The position numbers were made by a program, and so were the translations under genes. A DNA stretch of 64,000 nt from Seminavis robusta (lineage: Eukaryota; Bacillariophyta; Bacillariophyceae; Naviculales; Naviculaceae). Location of the stretch: NCBI GenBank assembly GCA_903772945.1, contig CAICTM010000443.1, forward strand, positions 1 to 64,000. The letters are read 5' to 3'. The notes beneath the pieces are model-generated. The model made no database searches and had not been told where the DNA came from. It saw only the letters and a list, made by a program, of their open reading frames with translations. This document shows positions 9,923 to 21,172 of this stretch, in pieces; position 1 is the first letter of the stretch, and the number at the start of each line of letters is the position of its first letter.

Positions 9923-10465
9923 TTACAAGGAAAAAGAACCATTTTGTACCGGAATAGCCCGTCGCGGTTGACCGATGTTCTGACTGTGTTGGCTGCGTTG
10001 ACTGCGTTGGCTGCGTCGGCTACTCTGACTATGGGCAGCGTGGCTGTTGGCGAGGCTGTTCTCCATGTCTTGCGAGGGAGGAGTTTGGTAGTTGTACGCT
10101 GGTGGCAGGAAGGCAGCATCTCTGGCCGGCTCATTGGTGATGAGTTTCGGTTTTTCTCCCATGCTAAACATCTCCAAGAATCCAGAAGTGCAATTCTCTG
10201 CCAGCTTGCTGAACTGGGCATCGGAAGGACAGAATCCACCGCTGCCTTGAACGGCAAGCTGCGTTTGCGGGGCGAGTTGGTTGTTCTGCATACCACTGTC
10301 GCAAGACGGATACCCATTGCCGACGTATCGATGTGTGGGTATTATATCCGTTTCGATTTGATACGACCCCACGCCTTCCATTCCGTCGTCGTCCTTGTAG
10401 TGGAGTTGGTCGTCTCCATATTGAGGAGTGTCTTGGACCGCGTACTTTGATGTCTTGCACCCCAT
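9923..10465 (-). CDS. Small protein with predicted N-myristoylation/palmitoylation site
   Basis: The chosen ATG at 10465 gives a 180-residue product beginning MGCKTSKYA. The Gly2-Cys3 pair with Ser6 and Lys7 is a classical dual-acylation start, so attachment to the inner face of a membrane is inferred. The upstream in-frame extension does not offer a better start. The rest is polar and probably disordered. It includes a C-terminal serine/arginine/glutamine stretch (SSRRSQRSQRSQHSQN, about residues 145-160) that could be a phosphorylation or nucleic-acid-binding segment. I recognise no folded domain. It is divergent from the propeller gene at 11157. Confidence 0.6.
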   Translation of the reverse strand: MGCKTSKYAVQDTPQYGDDQLHYKDDDGMEGVGSYQIETDIIPTHRYVGNGYPSCDSGMQNNQLAPQTQLAVQGSGGFCPSDAQFSKLAENCTSGFLEMFSMGEKPKLITNEPARDAAFLPPAYNYQTPPSQDMENSLANSHAAHSQSSRRSQRSQRSQHSQNIGQPRRAIPVQNGSFSL

Positions 10466-11156
10466 GGTTGTTCGTTCGTTCCTTTCTTTCAATGAATCTC
10501 AAAGCCAATGCCGTCGCTACCAGCAGGGCCCCGCAACGATGATGAAGAAGAAGAAGAAGAAGACGACGACAGCAACAACCTGTAGTGTCAGTTTTACGCG
10601 GCTCTTGCGTGAAGGGACAAACGACCCATGTCGTACTTACATTAGAGTGCAGACCAACTTGTCGGCGATTGAATGCTTTCTTCTCGCTTGCGGCGATTAA
10701 AAGTGAGCATGGAATGAGATCGAAAGACAAGATACGGTACTTAGCCAAAGGTGCGCGACCGGAGCCAGCCACGATGGTAATTAACCAAACGCCTGCTTTT
10801 CGAGTGCGCTCAGTGCACCTTGGTTTGTTGGCGACGGATCAAAACGCGGTTCGCGCTGAAAATGTGGCTCTGGTTTTACAAAAAAACTTTTAAACACGCA
10901 AAGGTCAGCTGGACTGGGGGCCCGAAAATGGGGTATAAAGGGGGAATAAAAAGGGGGAGATGGATACCCCGATCTTTCGCAAGACGAAGGATCTTTGGGC
11001 TTGCGGTGTCTACCATGACAATCGCTTCTAAAGTCTTGTGTCTCTGTTGAGGTTGGATGGCCCATTCATTACCCTGATTGTCCTATAATAATCTAGCACC
11101 TGCAAGAGACCCTATTATCTTCCACTGTGATAAGGGAGAAGTTGGAGAAGATAAAC
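10466..11156. other. Divergent intergenic region
   Basis: About 690 nt between the acylated protein (-) and the propeller protein (+). It contains a GAAGAAGAA microsatellite near 10540-10566, a poly-G/A stretch and a TATA-like element (listed separately). No gene seen. Confidence 0.6.
10934..10940 (+). promoter_or_regulatory. TATA-like element
   Basis: TATAAAG sits within a G-rich context about 220 nt upstream of the ATG at 11157. It could serve the propeller gene, but the distance to a transcript start is unknown. Confidence 0.25.
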
Positions 11157-12224
11157 ATGACCAAAGTTGTGTTTTCTTCGCTATTGCTCTTACTAGCTCT
11201 CGCTGCTGCCAGCACATGGGCCAAGAAAGAAGACTTGGAGAGTTCCGTTAATGTTGGTGGCTGGGGAGAATGGACCTATGTCTATGAGCCCTCCTACTTA
11301 CCTGTACCAAAGGACGCCGACGTGGAACATGCCCATGGTATCGTCATTGATGACCAAGGTAACATTATCATAACCTACAAGGACAAGACAGATCCCTCCA
11401 AGTGTCTTCTTCGGTGGAAACATGGCGATGGCCAATATCAACAGATGCCAGAATTTCTAGGGCCAGGAAAGGAGCTCTGTCAAGGTGTACCTCATGGTCT
11501 TCGGACGCAAGTCGAGAATGGGACTCTTGTTTTGTATCATGCCAACAACCAGCAAGTCATCCATAAAACCACCATGGACGGAGAAATCATTTGGACCGTG
11601 GCAGGAAAGCCCGACGAGAATTCGACGGATTCTTACAAACCAACCTGGTTCGCCGGAGCTCCCGATTCGCCCTATGTCTACCTAGCAGACGGATATGGAT
11701 CCTCCAAGGTCTATGTTTACAACCGAACCGACGGCAACTACACGGGCCATTCGTTTGGAGGGCACGGAAAGGGGCACGGACAATTCGAGACGGATCACGC
11801 CATTACGTACGACTCTCGGATAGGTTACCACCATCAAATGGTCGTTTGCGACCGTGGGAATCATCGCCTCGAATACTTTAAGGTGGATCCTCAGGATCCA
11901 TCCATCTTTGAGTATACCCATACCGTGTCCTTTGATCCTTTGCTACAACTGCCGTGCAATATTCGCATGCGGCCCGAAGATGGTGTAGCCATCATTCCCT
12001 TTCTGGAAGGCACCGTGGGGATCTTGACTGAGAACAACGAGCTCATGTCGGTCGTCAACATTACACAAATGTTGGGCGACAAGGGCTTTCTTCATCCGCA
12101 CGATGCTCACTTTGTGCCGGCCCTGTCGGGTGATTTTGTGTTGGTCACTTGGAATCCCGGACGCATTGGGTATTTCCGAAGGGTACACAAAGGTGGCGAT
12201 GATACTAACGTGGCGTCTCAATAA
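11157..12224 (+). CDS. Secreted NHL-type beta-propeller protein
   Basis: A 355-residue product. The ATG at 11157 opens directly into a signal peptide (MTKVVFSSLLLLLALAAAS, cleavage near residue 22); the longer upstream frame begins with GTG and was not used. The mature part has propeller-like strands with repeated histidine/aspartate turns: HAHGIVIDDQGN, LADGYGSSKVYVYN, VCDRGNHRLEYF, HPHDAHFVPALSGDF and a closing GRIGYFRRV. The blade pattern recalls NHL propellers and the lyase domain of peptide-amidating enzymes. I cannot show the metal and substrate residues of a lyase, so catalytic activity is open. Several N-x-S/T sites suggest N-glycosylation. It is probably extracellular or in the endomembrane system. 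Confidence 0.75.
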   Translation: MTKVVFSSLLLLLALAAASTWAKKEDLESSVNVGGWGEWTYVYEPSYLPVPKDADVEHAHGIVIDDQGNIIITYKDKTDPSKCLLRWKHGDGQYQQMPEFLGPGKELCQGVPHGLRTQVENGTLVLYHANNQQVIHKTTMDGEIIWTVAGKPDENSTDSYKPTWFAGAPDSPYVYLADGYGSSKVYVYNRTDGNYTGHSFGGHGKGHGQFETDHAITYDSRIGYHHQMVVCDRGNHRLEYFKVDPQDPSIFEYTHTVSFDPLLQLPCNIRMRPEDGVAIIPFLEGTVGILTENNELMSVVNITQMLGDKGFLHPHDAHFVPALSGDFVLVTWNPGRIGYFRRVHKGGDDTNVASQ

Positions 12225-12256
12225 TTAGTAATAATAAAACGGCATTGACAACTTCA

Positions 12257-15200
12257 TTACCCGACGTAGTTTGCACTGCCCGAATAGACAATATCCGTGT
12301 CTTTTTGTCGCCACTTGTTTCCCGAGGCAGCGAGGTTACCACCGCCGACGGTTTGTGCGCAAAGGGGGATCATGGCAGCAAATGCTCGGAATCGCATAAT
12401 GCTCATCAGATCCTTTCGGGAAGGAGCGTCCGCGGTTGTAGTCGTGTGCTTTCCCAAACCCATCGAGCTGCCAAAGACATTGTCCCAATTCTGACACATT
12501 TTCAGTCCGATCCAAGAGTCGATAGGACCACAGACGGGAAGACTCTCCAACAAGTACTTGGCTCCGTCCAGAGAAAGAATGTAGCCAGTCAGATAGAACA
12601 AAAAGGTGGGGATGCTAACATGCTTGGAAAACTTGACCAGAGGAGCCGTTCTCGGTCGACTGTAGCCTAGAGAGCAAAAGTGAAAATCGCGAGGCAATTC
12701 TTCCAGGATTTCGTCCAACCGATCCGCAAATCGATCCACCATAATGGCATCGTCCTCCAATACAACACAAACCGGACACGGAGGCATATCAGCGGTTTCT
12801 GGAGACTGCCTGAGAGGAAGTCCTCGGGCAAATCCACTAATTAGGAAAAGACGTCTGAAGCCTGGGCCATGCTGCAGGACTGTAGTGCAACGGAGGATCG
12901 GACAGCAGCAAGATAGAGGATGAGACAAGTGGCAGTCACAGCCATCAAGAACCGCTTCCATCCCAAGAACCTACCAGTGGATTTGTACTTCGATTGACCT
13001 TTGTCGCTGTTTGAGAGAGTGCGAATGACACCTTTCCACGCGGAAATGTGGGAGAGGGCACACGATCGTTCAGAATCGCTCAATCGCACCAAAGCCTTTT
13101 CGTTGTCGTTGGCAAACCGATCGAATGCCTTCAGGTCGTGGGGGCGCCACTTGGGGGCAACGTAGGTCTCCAGGCGCCGTCGACATTCCTTGCTATTCTC
13201 CCCGTATGGAAAGATCTGAGCGTACAGATCCTCCAGTTTTTCTTTGCCGTCAATTGCAAATCCTCCATGCAAGCTCCCATCGGAAGTCGCTGAGGTACCA
13301 CCAGCCTCCTCGTCCACGCCAATTGCCTTGTCCTCCAACGTCGCTACTGCCTTGAGAACAAGGACGCCTGCATTTCTGGATTGCGCCATCATTAGCCTCA
13401 TTCTGTCTCTTCGTCGTTTCAAGTTGATCACTCTTACAGTTGGGACGCTAGACATGGTTTCAATCGACCCGAGCAAAGTCTTCAGACCGGAAGAAGACGA
13501 CTTCCTTGCAGTAGTTGCTTTGACATCATCAAAACACAGTAGTCCGCCAATAGCTTCAACGACCATGTCACCGTCAGCAACAAGGCCGCAGCAATCAAGA
13601 AAAGTAGCCCAAAGGCGCCATGACAAAGCCACATCCGGAACCGCCGCTTGTCGATCGATGGTTGGTTGAACCTTACCGTGGAGGGAAGCGAGGCAATTCG
13701 ATAGAGCATCGCCTACCGTAGTATTCGAGCCCAGGAAACTTCCGACGCCTTGATGGTATGCGTCCAGCTGCCGATTGTCAAGTTGACGCAATGCCACGAA
13801 ACATGCATAACACAGCTGCCGAAAGCTCCCCGACTGCGTCTTGGACTCATGGTACTGCTGTATTGTCCGTAGCAGCAGCGTTTTTACCATGTCATAATCC
13901 CCATTCGCGACCAGAGCAAGTCTCAAAGCATAGGAAACAGAATAGCCTGTAATCCCACCTGGAACCTTTCCTTTCACCAACTCTCGTTCCAGCTTTACCA
14001 CAGCCTCGCCGGATAGCATGCTCAAGGATCTCGAGTATCCTTCCAGCAAACTGTGGATTGAGGCTTTTTCCAGCTCATTATTTGAAGTGCTCTCAGTCAA
14101 CCAGAAGCTCTGCGACTTGACCAAACGCAAATAGCAAGCCCATTCCGTTCTAGCAACATCGGTGATTCTAGTCTCCGGACTTTGCATTCGCTGACGCCAT
14201 ATTGAAGCAGTGGCATGGATACATGTAGACAGAATCTTCGGCTGAAGAAACTCGGGGTTACCAGCCGGCCTCGATGATTGGGACACATCGTCATTTTGGC
14301 CAATCAGGAGTCTACCGAAGTAAGATGAGCTTGCTTCGCCAGTGTTCCTCTTGTTGTCGTGTTTTCGTTCAATTCCACACTGGGACAATATGTCTCGATC
14401 CAAAAGAAGCAATCCTTCCAGGCAAACCAGGCTTAGAACTGGTTGAACCCTAGGGAAATCTTCGAGCTCAATCGCTGGAACACACGACAGGACGTAGTTG
14501 CATACGAGCTGAAAGGCCCGATGAGTGTCACCCCGAAACAGCAATAGGCCAACCAACAGCTGCGCAATGATCCGGCGTTCTGCTAATGCGGAGAGTCGAG
14601 ATTGGCTCTTTGCGGAAGCCTGGGCTTCCAGGTTGGTCTTTTTGGGTTCACTTGCGCTCTCCTCGACATTGTCTCCGCCCTCCTCTCCAGCATCTTCTTG
14701 ATAAAACAAGTAATCCAGTTTGACGAGCATCGCACGGTCCGTGACTCCCCAGTTTCCCGATATTTCCCCAAACAAAGACTCTACGAGATGATCTACCATC
14801 TCTTTCCTGTCTCGCATGCCAACCTTGATGGACTCTATCCATTCTGGATCTACAAATAGGTCTAATCCTTTGCACTCGAAGAGCTCCTCCCACTGGTCGT
14901 TGATGGGGCTAAGGCTCCTGGGTCCGCAATAGGCATCCATGACAGATAGCGCTCGGAACAAGCACACCTTCCCCACATATGCTGGATGGTCCACATCATC
15001 GTTCTGCTTCCCTTCGTTCTCTGGCTGTTGCAACGTCGAGGGCAGTTTATCCCCACAAGGGTACCAGTGAGGCGACATGCGAAATGCTTGATACTCTTCC
15101 TGCAAACCACCAATGTTGATCTGGACGCGTGTGAGACCCCGCAGCGCAAACAACATATCCGTCACGACTGTCTCGTTGGCGCGGCGCTCAAAGACGTTTT

Positions 15201-17022
15201 GCTCCGTCGGATCCACACTAATCTTCTTCCCCTTGTTCTTGCCCACAAGCTCCCTCTTCAAAGCGTTGGCATCGGCCTTGTCCGGCAGGAAGGAAAACCC
15301 TTCTTGATCATCTTCTCCCTCCTCGGCAGGAGTTTCATCCGCGGGTTCGGTATCCATCGGTTGCGACGTGTTGTTCTCGTCCTGATCCACAATACCGTTA
15401 TTGTTTTTGTCATTGGCTTTGTCATCGGCGATTTTGACTGTCGTCTTAACCACCAAGGTTACCCCGAGGTGTTGCAGACACCGATAAGCATCGACCAATT
15501 CGGACAAGATGTATTCCTGATTCTGCTTCCAAAAGGGCAGTGGTGTGTCCTCATCCACTCTCTTTCCCGCATCGTCATCGCCAGAAGAATAAAAGTCGAT
15601 ATCATCATCCTCGATTTGCTTGCTTGCACTTTTGGTTTTCTGTTTTGCAACGTTCTTGTGGGAAGCACTGACCGGTTTGGGTGGTTTCTTGAGCTTGTCA
15701 TCGTCACTGTTGTTGTCATCTGAGGAGTAAAATTTGAAGGCATCATCATCGATTGATTGTTGCTTGTCCCGTGGAGCTTTCTTAGGTGGAGCTCTGCTGG
15801 GTTGGCTACCGTTTTTGCGGATTGTTTCCTTTGCCAACTTTTGGCTTTTGTCGTTACCATCATCATCCGAAGAGCTAAAGTCAAACGCTGCATCGTCTAT
15901 CGGTTTTGTGTTGGCACCTTTGTCCCCTCCACCCCCGTTCCGCTTGCTATCTTTCGTGGGTGCCTCTTTCTCCTTGCCCTTTTGTTTCCCCTGTAAAGAA
16001 TCCACTGGTGTGCTTCGTTTCCCCTCCTCCTCATGCCCTTGTGCCTCGTCCTCTATTGGTTTGGCTTTGGCGACATTGGCCTGGCTTTGACTGTTGGCAT
16101 TTTCACCCGCTTCGTCATCAGAAGAGTAGATTTCAAATGTGCCATCATTCTTCTGCTCTTCTTCCTTCTTGTCCGCTTTTTCTTGCACTTTGTTAGATTC
16201 CATAGGAGACTGTGGCTTGTTTTGATTGTTGTCTTTGTCACTGTCATCATTATCATCCGAAGATGCAAACTCAAATGCGGCATCCGTCACAGGTTGCTCT
16301 GTGGCGTGTTTCGAACTTGTATCTGGTTGTGGTTTCTTGGAACCAGGTTGCTTTGTACTAGAATCCTTTGGAGTTTTGGATTCTGTCCGTCTCCCATCAT
16401 GATTGTCGTCTTGGCTACTGTCCGATGGGATTTCAAACATCGAGTCATCGTCATTGGCTTTTTGGATTGTAATTTCTCTGGGCGGTTCTTCGTTGTTGTC
16501 GCTGTTGGCAGGTTTCTTTCGATTGTCAGCAGCAGCCACAGCTGGAGGAGGCACTTCATCCTCCTCGTCATCGTTATCTTCTTCTTCATGATTGTTGTTT
16601 CGTCGTCTTTGTTTGGATGGCTCATTGTCTCTTTTCCTTTTCTTCTTGTCAGGAGGCTTGGCATCCTCACTACTTGGATCATCATCATCGTCCCCTTTAT
16701 TGCTGGCTCTTTTAGTTTGTCGCAGACGCTGGTTTTCCTGTTCTAGTCTTTCATTTTCGGCCTTTTGTTCTTCGTAAAGACTCTTGTAGTGCCGCGCCTT
16801 TTCTTTCCATCGCGTAACATCGTCATTGAGATTCTCTTGCAAGGCGGTAAAGTACGCCAGCACGACCTTGCTCTTTCGAAGCAGCGTGACTAGGGATTGT
16901 GGGGGAGGAGGTGGTGGTTCTGGACGACGAGGCTTGTTATTATCATCTTCTTTTTGTGGAGCTCGGGCCTTGCCTCTGCCTTGGTTGTGATTATCGTCCT
17001 TCTTGCGTCGTCTTCCTGACAT
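12257..17022 (-). CDS. Two-exon gene: acidic six-repeat protein fused to a GT25 glycosyltransferase
   Basis: Exon 1 spans 17022-12975 and exon 2 spans 12879-12257. The 95-nt GT-AG intron was placed by frame (phase 1), giving 1,556 residues from MSGRRRKKDD. Residues 1-130 are basic with a coiled coil. About 190-480 is very acidic and low-complexity, with six copies of a hydrophobic-acidic-hydrophobic core followed by SSDD (such as FEFASSDDNDD and FEIYSSDDEAGE). About 500-1190 is helical and unrecognised. From about 1195 the sequence is GT25-like: VRVINLKRRRDRM, CALSHISAWKGVI, and in exon 2 VLEDDA followed by a Gly/Asp-rich acceptor region. GT25 enzymes transfer sugars to protein or lipid acceptors, normally in the secretory pathway, yet no signal peptide is seen here. 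The join is one uninterrupted frame. A misjoined pair of genes cannot be excluded without transcripts. Confidence 0.75.
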
Positions 17023-17731
17023 CTCTCTCAGCAAACTTTGAAGCTACGGATACTACTTCACAAGCAACAAGCGAACTGTGCCTCGCAGCGAAACACAGAT
17101 CGCCATAGCATCATCAAGCGAACTGGTTGGCCTTCGAAGGTGTGTAAAAGGAGACTAAACTCTTCGAACACCGCGCCTTGGCTGCATCTCGCAGGCGGGA
17201 AACCCCCCTAAAATTCGATCCAACTCGAATGAATGAATCGAATGATCAATCGAATCACTTCAGCGAATACTTTTCTCACCTCCAAGCTCCGGTGCGAAGG
17301 GCTTTTGAGGTTGCTGTTGTATGTACTGTAGGAGGGCATCTATTTGGTGGATTGATTCCTTGCGGTGGTACCACAGAGGACTGAGGAGGAAGCTTCTCAG
17401 CTGCATGCTTCAGGGGGGGGGGCAGTGGAAATATTGAAATAGTCACAATTTTCCGGTGGTCCCCTGTACAATGTAACTATGCCACTGAGGATGGGTCTAC
17501 ATGTAATGGATACAGTGGGCAGGGTGGTTGCACGGGGATGCATGTGTACCAGGGACAAGAGATTGACTCTCTGTTTTAGTTTATCATCTAAAGTTCTGCA
17601 CTGTTTTAAAACTTCCACCAATCATGTAACATCCAGTAATGAGCAAGATTGCCCTTCCGGTTTTCTTGCATCAGCAATAGCAATAGCAATAGCAATAGCA
17701 ATAGCAGTGGCGAGCTCTCATTTCTCCAAAG
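17023..17731. other. Intergenic region
   Basis: Between the start of the GT25 fusion gene and the end of the sugar transporter gene (both minus). It contains a GGGGGGGG run near 17411 and a CAATAG microsatellite. No gene seen. Confidence 0.6.
17675..17704 (+). repeat. CAATAG microsatellite
   Basis: Five perfect tandem copies of the hexamer CAATAG, just downstream of the transporter stop codon on the other strand. They may lie in its 3' untranslated region. Confidence 0.85.
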
Positions 17732-19294
17732 TTACCAATCCTTGCGCTTGAGAGCGGGCGTGTGGTTTTCATAGGCCTGGTCAATCTCCTCAGAAGTCTT
17801 TTCAGCTGTTTCGACCTGGAAAAAGTAGACAACACCAACAGCAACGAAGATGGCGCCCGCAAAGAAAAAGAAGCAGGCTCCCAAAGAAGCAGTGGAAGCT
17901 ACGGGGAAGAGGGCACCAACAATAGTGGTAAAGATCCAGTTGGACATCACACAGATACCAACAGCCTTGCCACGGGTGCGGTAGGGGAACATCTCGGGAA
18001 TAACAATCCAGAGGACAGGACCCCAGCTGAAGGCAAAGCCAATAATGTAGATGGCAGCAAAGACCAGGACAGCATATCCAACGCCCTGGGTTTGTTCCAC
18101 AACAGAGAGGATTCCACAGGCAACAAGGCACGGGAACATGAACATTCCTCCGAGAGTCAAGAGCTTGGTGCGGCCAAAGCGGTCCACAGTTGCCACAGTG
18201 ATGAAGGTAGAGAGACAGTTGATAGTGTTGAGCACAAGAGTTCCGGTGATGGCCTGGCTTTCGGTGAAGAAGGTATTCAAGATGTCAGGGGCATAGAACA
18301 TGACTGCGTTGATTCCGCAAAGTTGCTGAAAGGCAAACAAGACGAATCCGAGGATGACACGACGGCGCATCAAGTTCTTGTTGGAGAAGACCTCACTCCA
18401 TGGAGCCTGTCCAAGCTTTCGCTCCTCTTCAACTTCGTGTTGCAGCTTTTCAACTTCTGAGTCAATTTCATCTTCAAATCGCATCTTGGAGAGTGCTTCC
18501 TTGACTTGCTCCTCAGTACCATGAGCTGCTAGCCAACGAGGAGACTCGGGCATGAAAGCAAGGCATAGGATCAAAATCACAGCAAATAAGATGTTGCCTC
18601 CATAGGAGATCCTCCACCCATAGTCCAATTTGGCAAGTCCAATATTCATTGCAGATGCAAGGACAATGCCGATTGTGATGGCAAGTTGCCAAAGAGTTCC
18701 AAGGGCACCACGAATGTGCTCAGGGGCACACTCACCAATGTATACGGGCGAACACATGCTGAGCATGCCAATGCCCATACCAGAGAAAATACGACCAGCC
18801 CACATGACCTGCATCACAGGAGCCCACGCTTGAATGCTAGCGCCGAAGATGAACACGAGAGCCGACAAGCCAAGAGTAATCCGACGCCCAAACTGTTCCG
18901 CCAATCTCGAGTTGAGGAGAGCTCCAATGGCAGCTCCAATACCAAATAGACCGTTGATGAGGCCCTTGTCGCGGTCCATGGTGCCTTGTGAAGCACCAAC
19001 GCAATCGATGGCATCGTGGGCACACTCCCACTTGAAGTGATGCTTAAAACCATCCATGACGAATGTGGCACCTGCCCCTGCGATATCAAATCCAAAAATG
19101 AGACCTCCAAGGGCTGCAACACTTGCAACCAATACGATGAATTTCTTGGTCCTCTTGGGCGCAACATCAAGGTTAGCACCGCTCTCAATGTCAACATCGG
19201 AGAAAGTGTTTTGGGTACCGGTATCATCAGGTTGTTCGTTCTTGATGCTTCCAGAGGTAGACATGTTTGCGTTTGTTGTGATTGTTGTAGACAT
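17732..19294 (-). CDS. MFS sugar transporter
   Basis: A 520-residue product from the ATG at 19294. The frame stays open upstream and offers a methionine at about 19432, and one at 19264 is also possible. Twelve hydrophobic segments are expected. Family signatures visible are the start of helix 1 (GGLIFGFDIAGAG), EQFGRR after helix 2, PESPRWL at the end of helix 6, QQLCGINAVMFYAP in helix 7 (substrate contact) and WVIPEMFPYRTRGKA in the second half. The classical PETKG end is replaced by VETAEKTSEE. It should move a hexose across the plasma membrane or an inner membrane. Proton coupling cannot be decided from sequence. The N-terminal tail is rich in T, N and S. Confidence 0.88.
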   Translation of the reverse strand: MSTTITTNANMSTSGSIKNEQPDDTGTQNTFSDVDIESGANLDVAPKRTKKFIVLVASVAALGGLIFGFDIAGAGATFVMDGFKHHFKWECAHDAIDCVGASQGTMDRDKGLINGLFGIGAAIGALLNSRLAEQFGRRITLGLSALVFIFGASIQAWAPVMQVMWAGRIFSGMGIGMLSMCSPVYIGECAPEHIRGALGTLWQLAITIGIVLASAMNIGLAKLDYGWRISYGGNILFAVILILCLAFMPESPRWLAAHGTEEQVKEALSKMRFEDEIDSEVEKLQHEVEEERKLGQAPWSEVFSNKNLMRRRVILGFVLFAFQQLCGINAVMFYAPDILNTFFTESQAITGTLVLNTINCLSTFITVATVDRFGRTKLLTLGGMFMFPCLVACGILSVVEQTQGVGYAVLVFAAIYIIGFAFSWGPVLWIVIPEMFPYRTRGKAVGICVMSNWIFTTIVGALFPVASTASLGACFFFFAGAIFVAVGVVYFFQVETAEKTSEEIDQAYENHTPALKRKDW

Positions 19295-21172
19295 GTTTGT
19301 GTTTGCTTTGATTGTGTTTGTGTTTTGTGTTTTTGTTTCTTTGTTTTGTGAGCTTTGGATATTTGGGTTTTCAGGTGTGCCACAGATCTTCAAGCAGGGT
19401 GCTTTGAACGATCTACGCGATGCAGAAATCATCCGTCTTAGCCGTGTTTCCTTTGACAACCCTCGTGCTTGGCTTCGCTTCGGCAACTTGAAAAAGATTT
19501 TGCAAGTTCACTTACGTACAGCATCTATTGAAATATCCACGATTGGCGACTCCCAAGTGTTCCAAGGAACACAGTTCGTGGTCTTGAACCATCCATTGCA
19601 GTCAGTGGAAGCCCACTCGGACAAACAACCAGCATCTCGCAGGCTCCTGTAAATCGGCAGCATACACTGTAGCTGTTGTCTATCGATACTCTACCGTAGA
19701 GCACGTCCAAACAGATGTTCCGCACCACTATTATTGCTTGCAATCAGAGCCCGACGAAGACGGCAAGGGTGCAATGCTGAAGCCAAAGAACCGAGGAAGC
19801 AGTTTGTAGTTGACACCACTCACATTTGAGGCTTTCGGAGTCGATCGGAGGAGCCTAAACGTATCCATGAAAATCCCTGGATTCATCAAGCCTCCTCCTT
19901 GAAGTCGTCCAATCTGGTTCGCTGCTTCGTGTGCCGGTCGTACACGTTCGCCTCTGATTCTTTGCTCCAGTTTGCACTGGCCATGGAGACGAAGAGACCA
20001 ACCCCCCTCTTCCACTTCGCAAGATTGATATCTTTGAAGATGCTGAGATTAGTTGACGATGAGCAGGCGGTTTTAGGGTGGACTGCTGTAGATGAAAGGC
20101 TCAGGAAGTGAAGGGAGTTCTCGTTAGATCACACCTCCTGGGAGGTTCTTGTGCTTGTGCTTGTGCATGTGCATGTGAGCAAGTGGCATTCTATCCTCCC
20201 CAATGCATACATGTACCGGTAGCTCTTGTTCCTGGTCTTCATCGAGAACCGAATCCGTAGTTGCATCTTGTCTCATCGTTATTTAGCGAAAGCAGAGATG
20301 CCTTGGTCGCAGGGCTGGGTCGGGTAAGTGTTTCTGTTTTACTACCATTTTATCTCCACAACACGTACAAGATCGGCAGCTACAACATGAGCAAAAACAA
20401 TGCAGGGGCAGGGTACCGAAAATTTGTTCTGGCTCCACTGGATTTTCAACGCAACCAAATTTTGGGCACAGTCCACTCTCAGTGAAATTGACAATGGGAC
20501 AAGCTCAAGCTTTGCACGGCAGTGAGTTGTCCCAGGGCAAAAGGAGTTTGACCACTCAGTTGATTGGCCCAAATAGTCAAGCCAGTTTTAAATGCTGCAG
20601 GCAATCATACCAGTAGATCAGTTGGGAGGCTACCTGTCAATTTGCTTTGGGGCAAGTGTACCGGTACCCCCATCAGAGCTGGCAAAGCTGTCGGTGATGT
20701 CACATCTTTTGTGGGTACGACTGTAAGGGTCCTAGTAAGCCTTGATTTGATGGATCTGTTCTGGTAGTGTTGAGACCATACCGGTAGACAGAGTCACTCT
20801 CCCAAACACATATAATTTTAAATACTAGCACCGTACGCCACCGCAGCAGTTGGCTCCATGTTTGGCCATCGCGAGGGAACGTGAGAATCTTGGGCAAGTG
20901 TGCATCCCGAGGTGCCTGCCCCTTTCGTGGGCACCATACTTGCCATCTCGAATCTCGACAACACCTCCGGTTCATTTCCTTCTTCTGGCCTCAACGAAGC
21001 AGTGCAACCAATGCACAAGCAGACGATGCCCCAGTTGCCAACGTACTGTATCTGATATAGAGACAAAGGTTTCCACAAAAATTTGAAGCCGTCGAATTTT
21101 CAGTCTTGATAAGAAGCAGACATTGGAAAAGCTCCTTTCGTCATTGATGAGAAAGATCTGACCAAAACGAAA
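19295..21172. other. Intergenic region, nothing recognised
   Basis: About 1.9 kb divergent region. It contains a CTTGTGCTTGTGCATGTGCA repeat near 20150 and GTACCGGTACC-type palindromes near 20210, 20655 and 20780. Short open frames here have no recognisable product. Confidence 0.5.

Noticed and set aside
15757-16746. Long plus-strand hydrophobic open frames opposite the acidic repeats
   Set aside because: Antisense of GAT/GAC/GAA-rich sequence gives valine/isoleucine/phenylalanine-rich frames. This is a composition effect, not a membrane protein.
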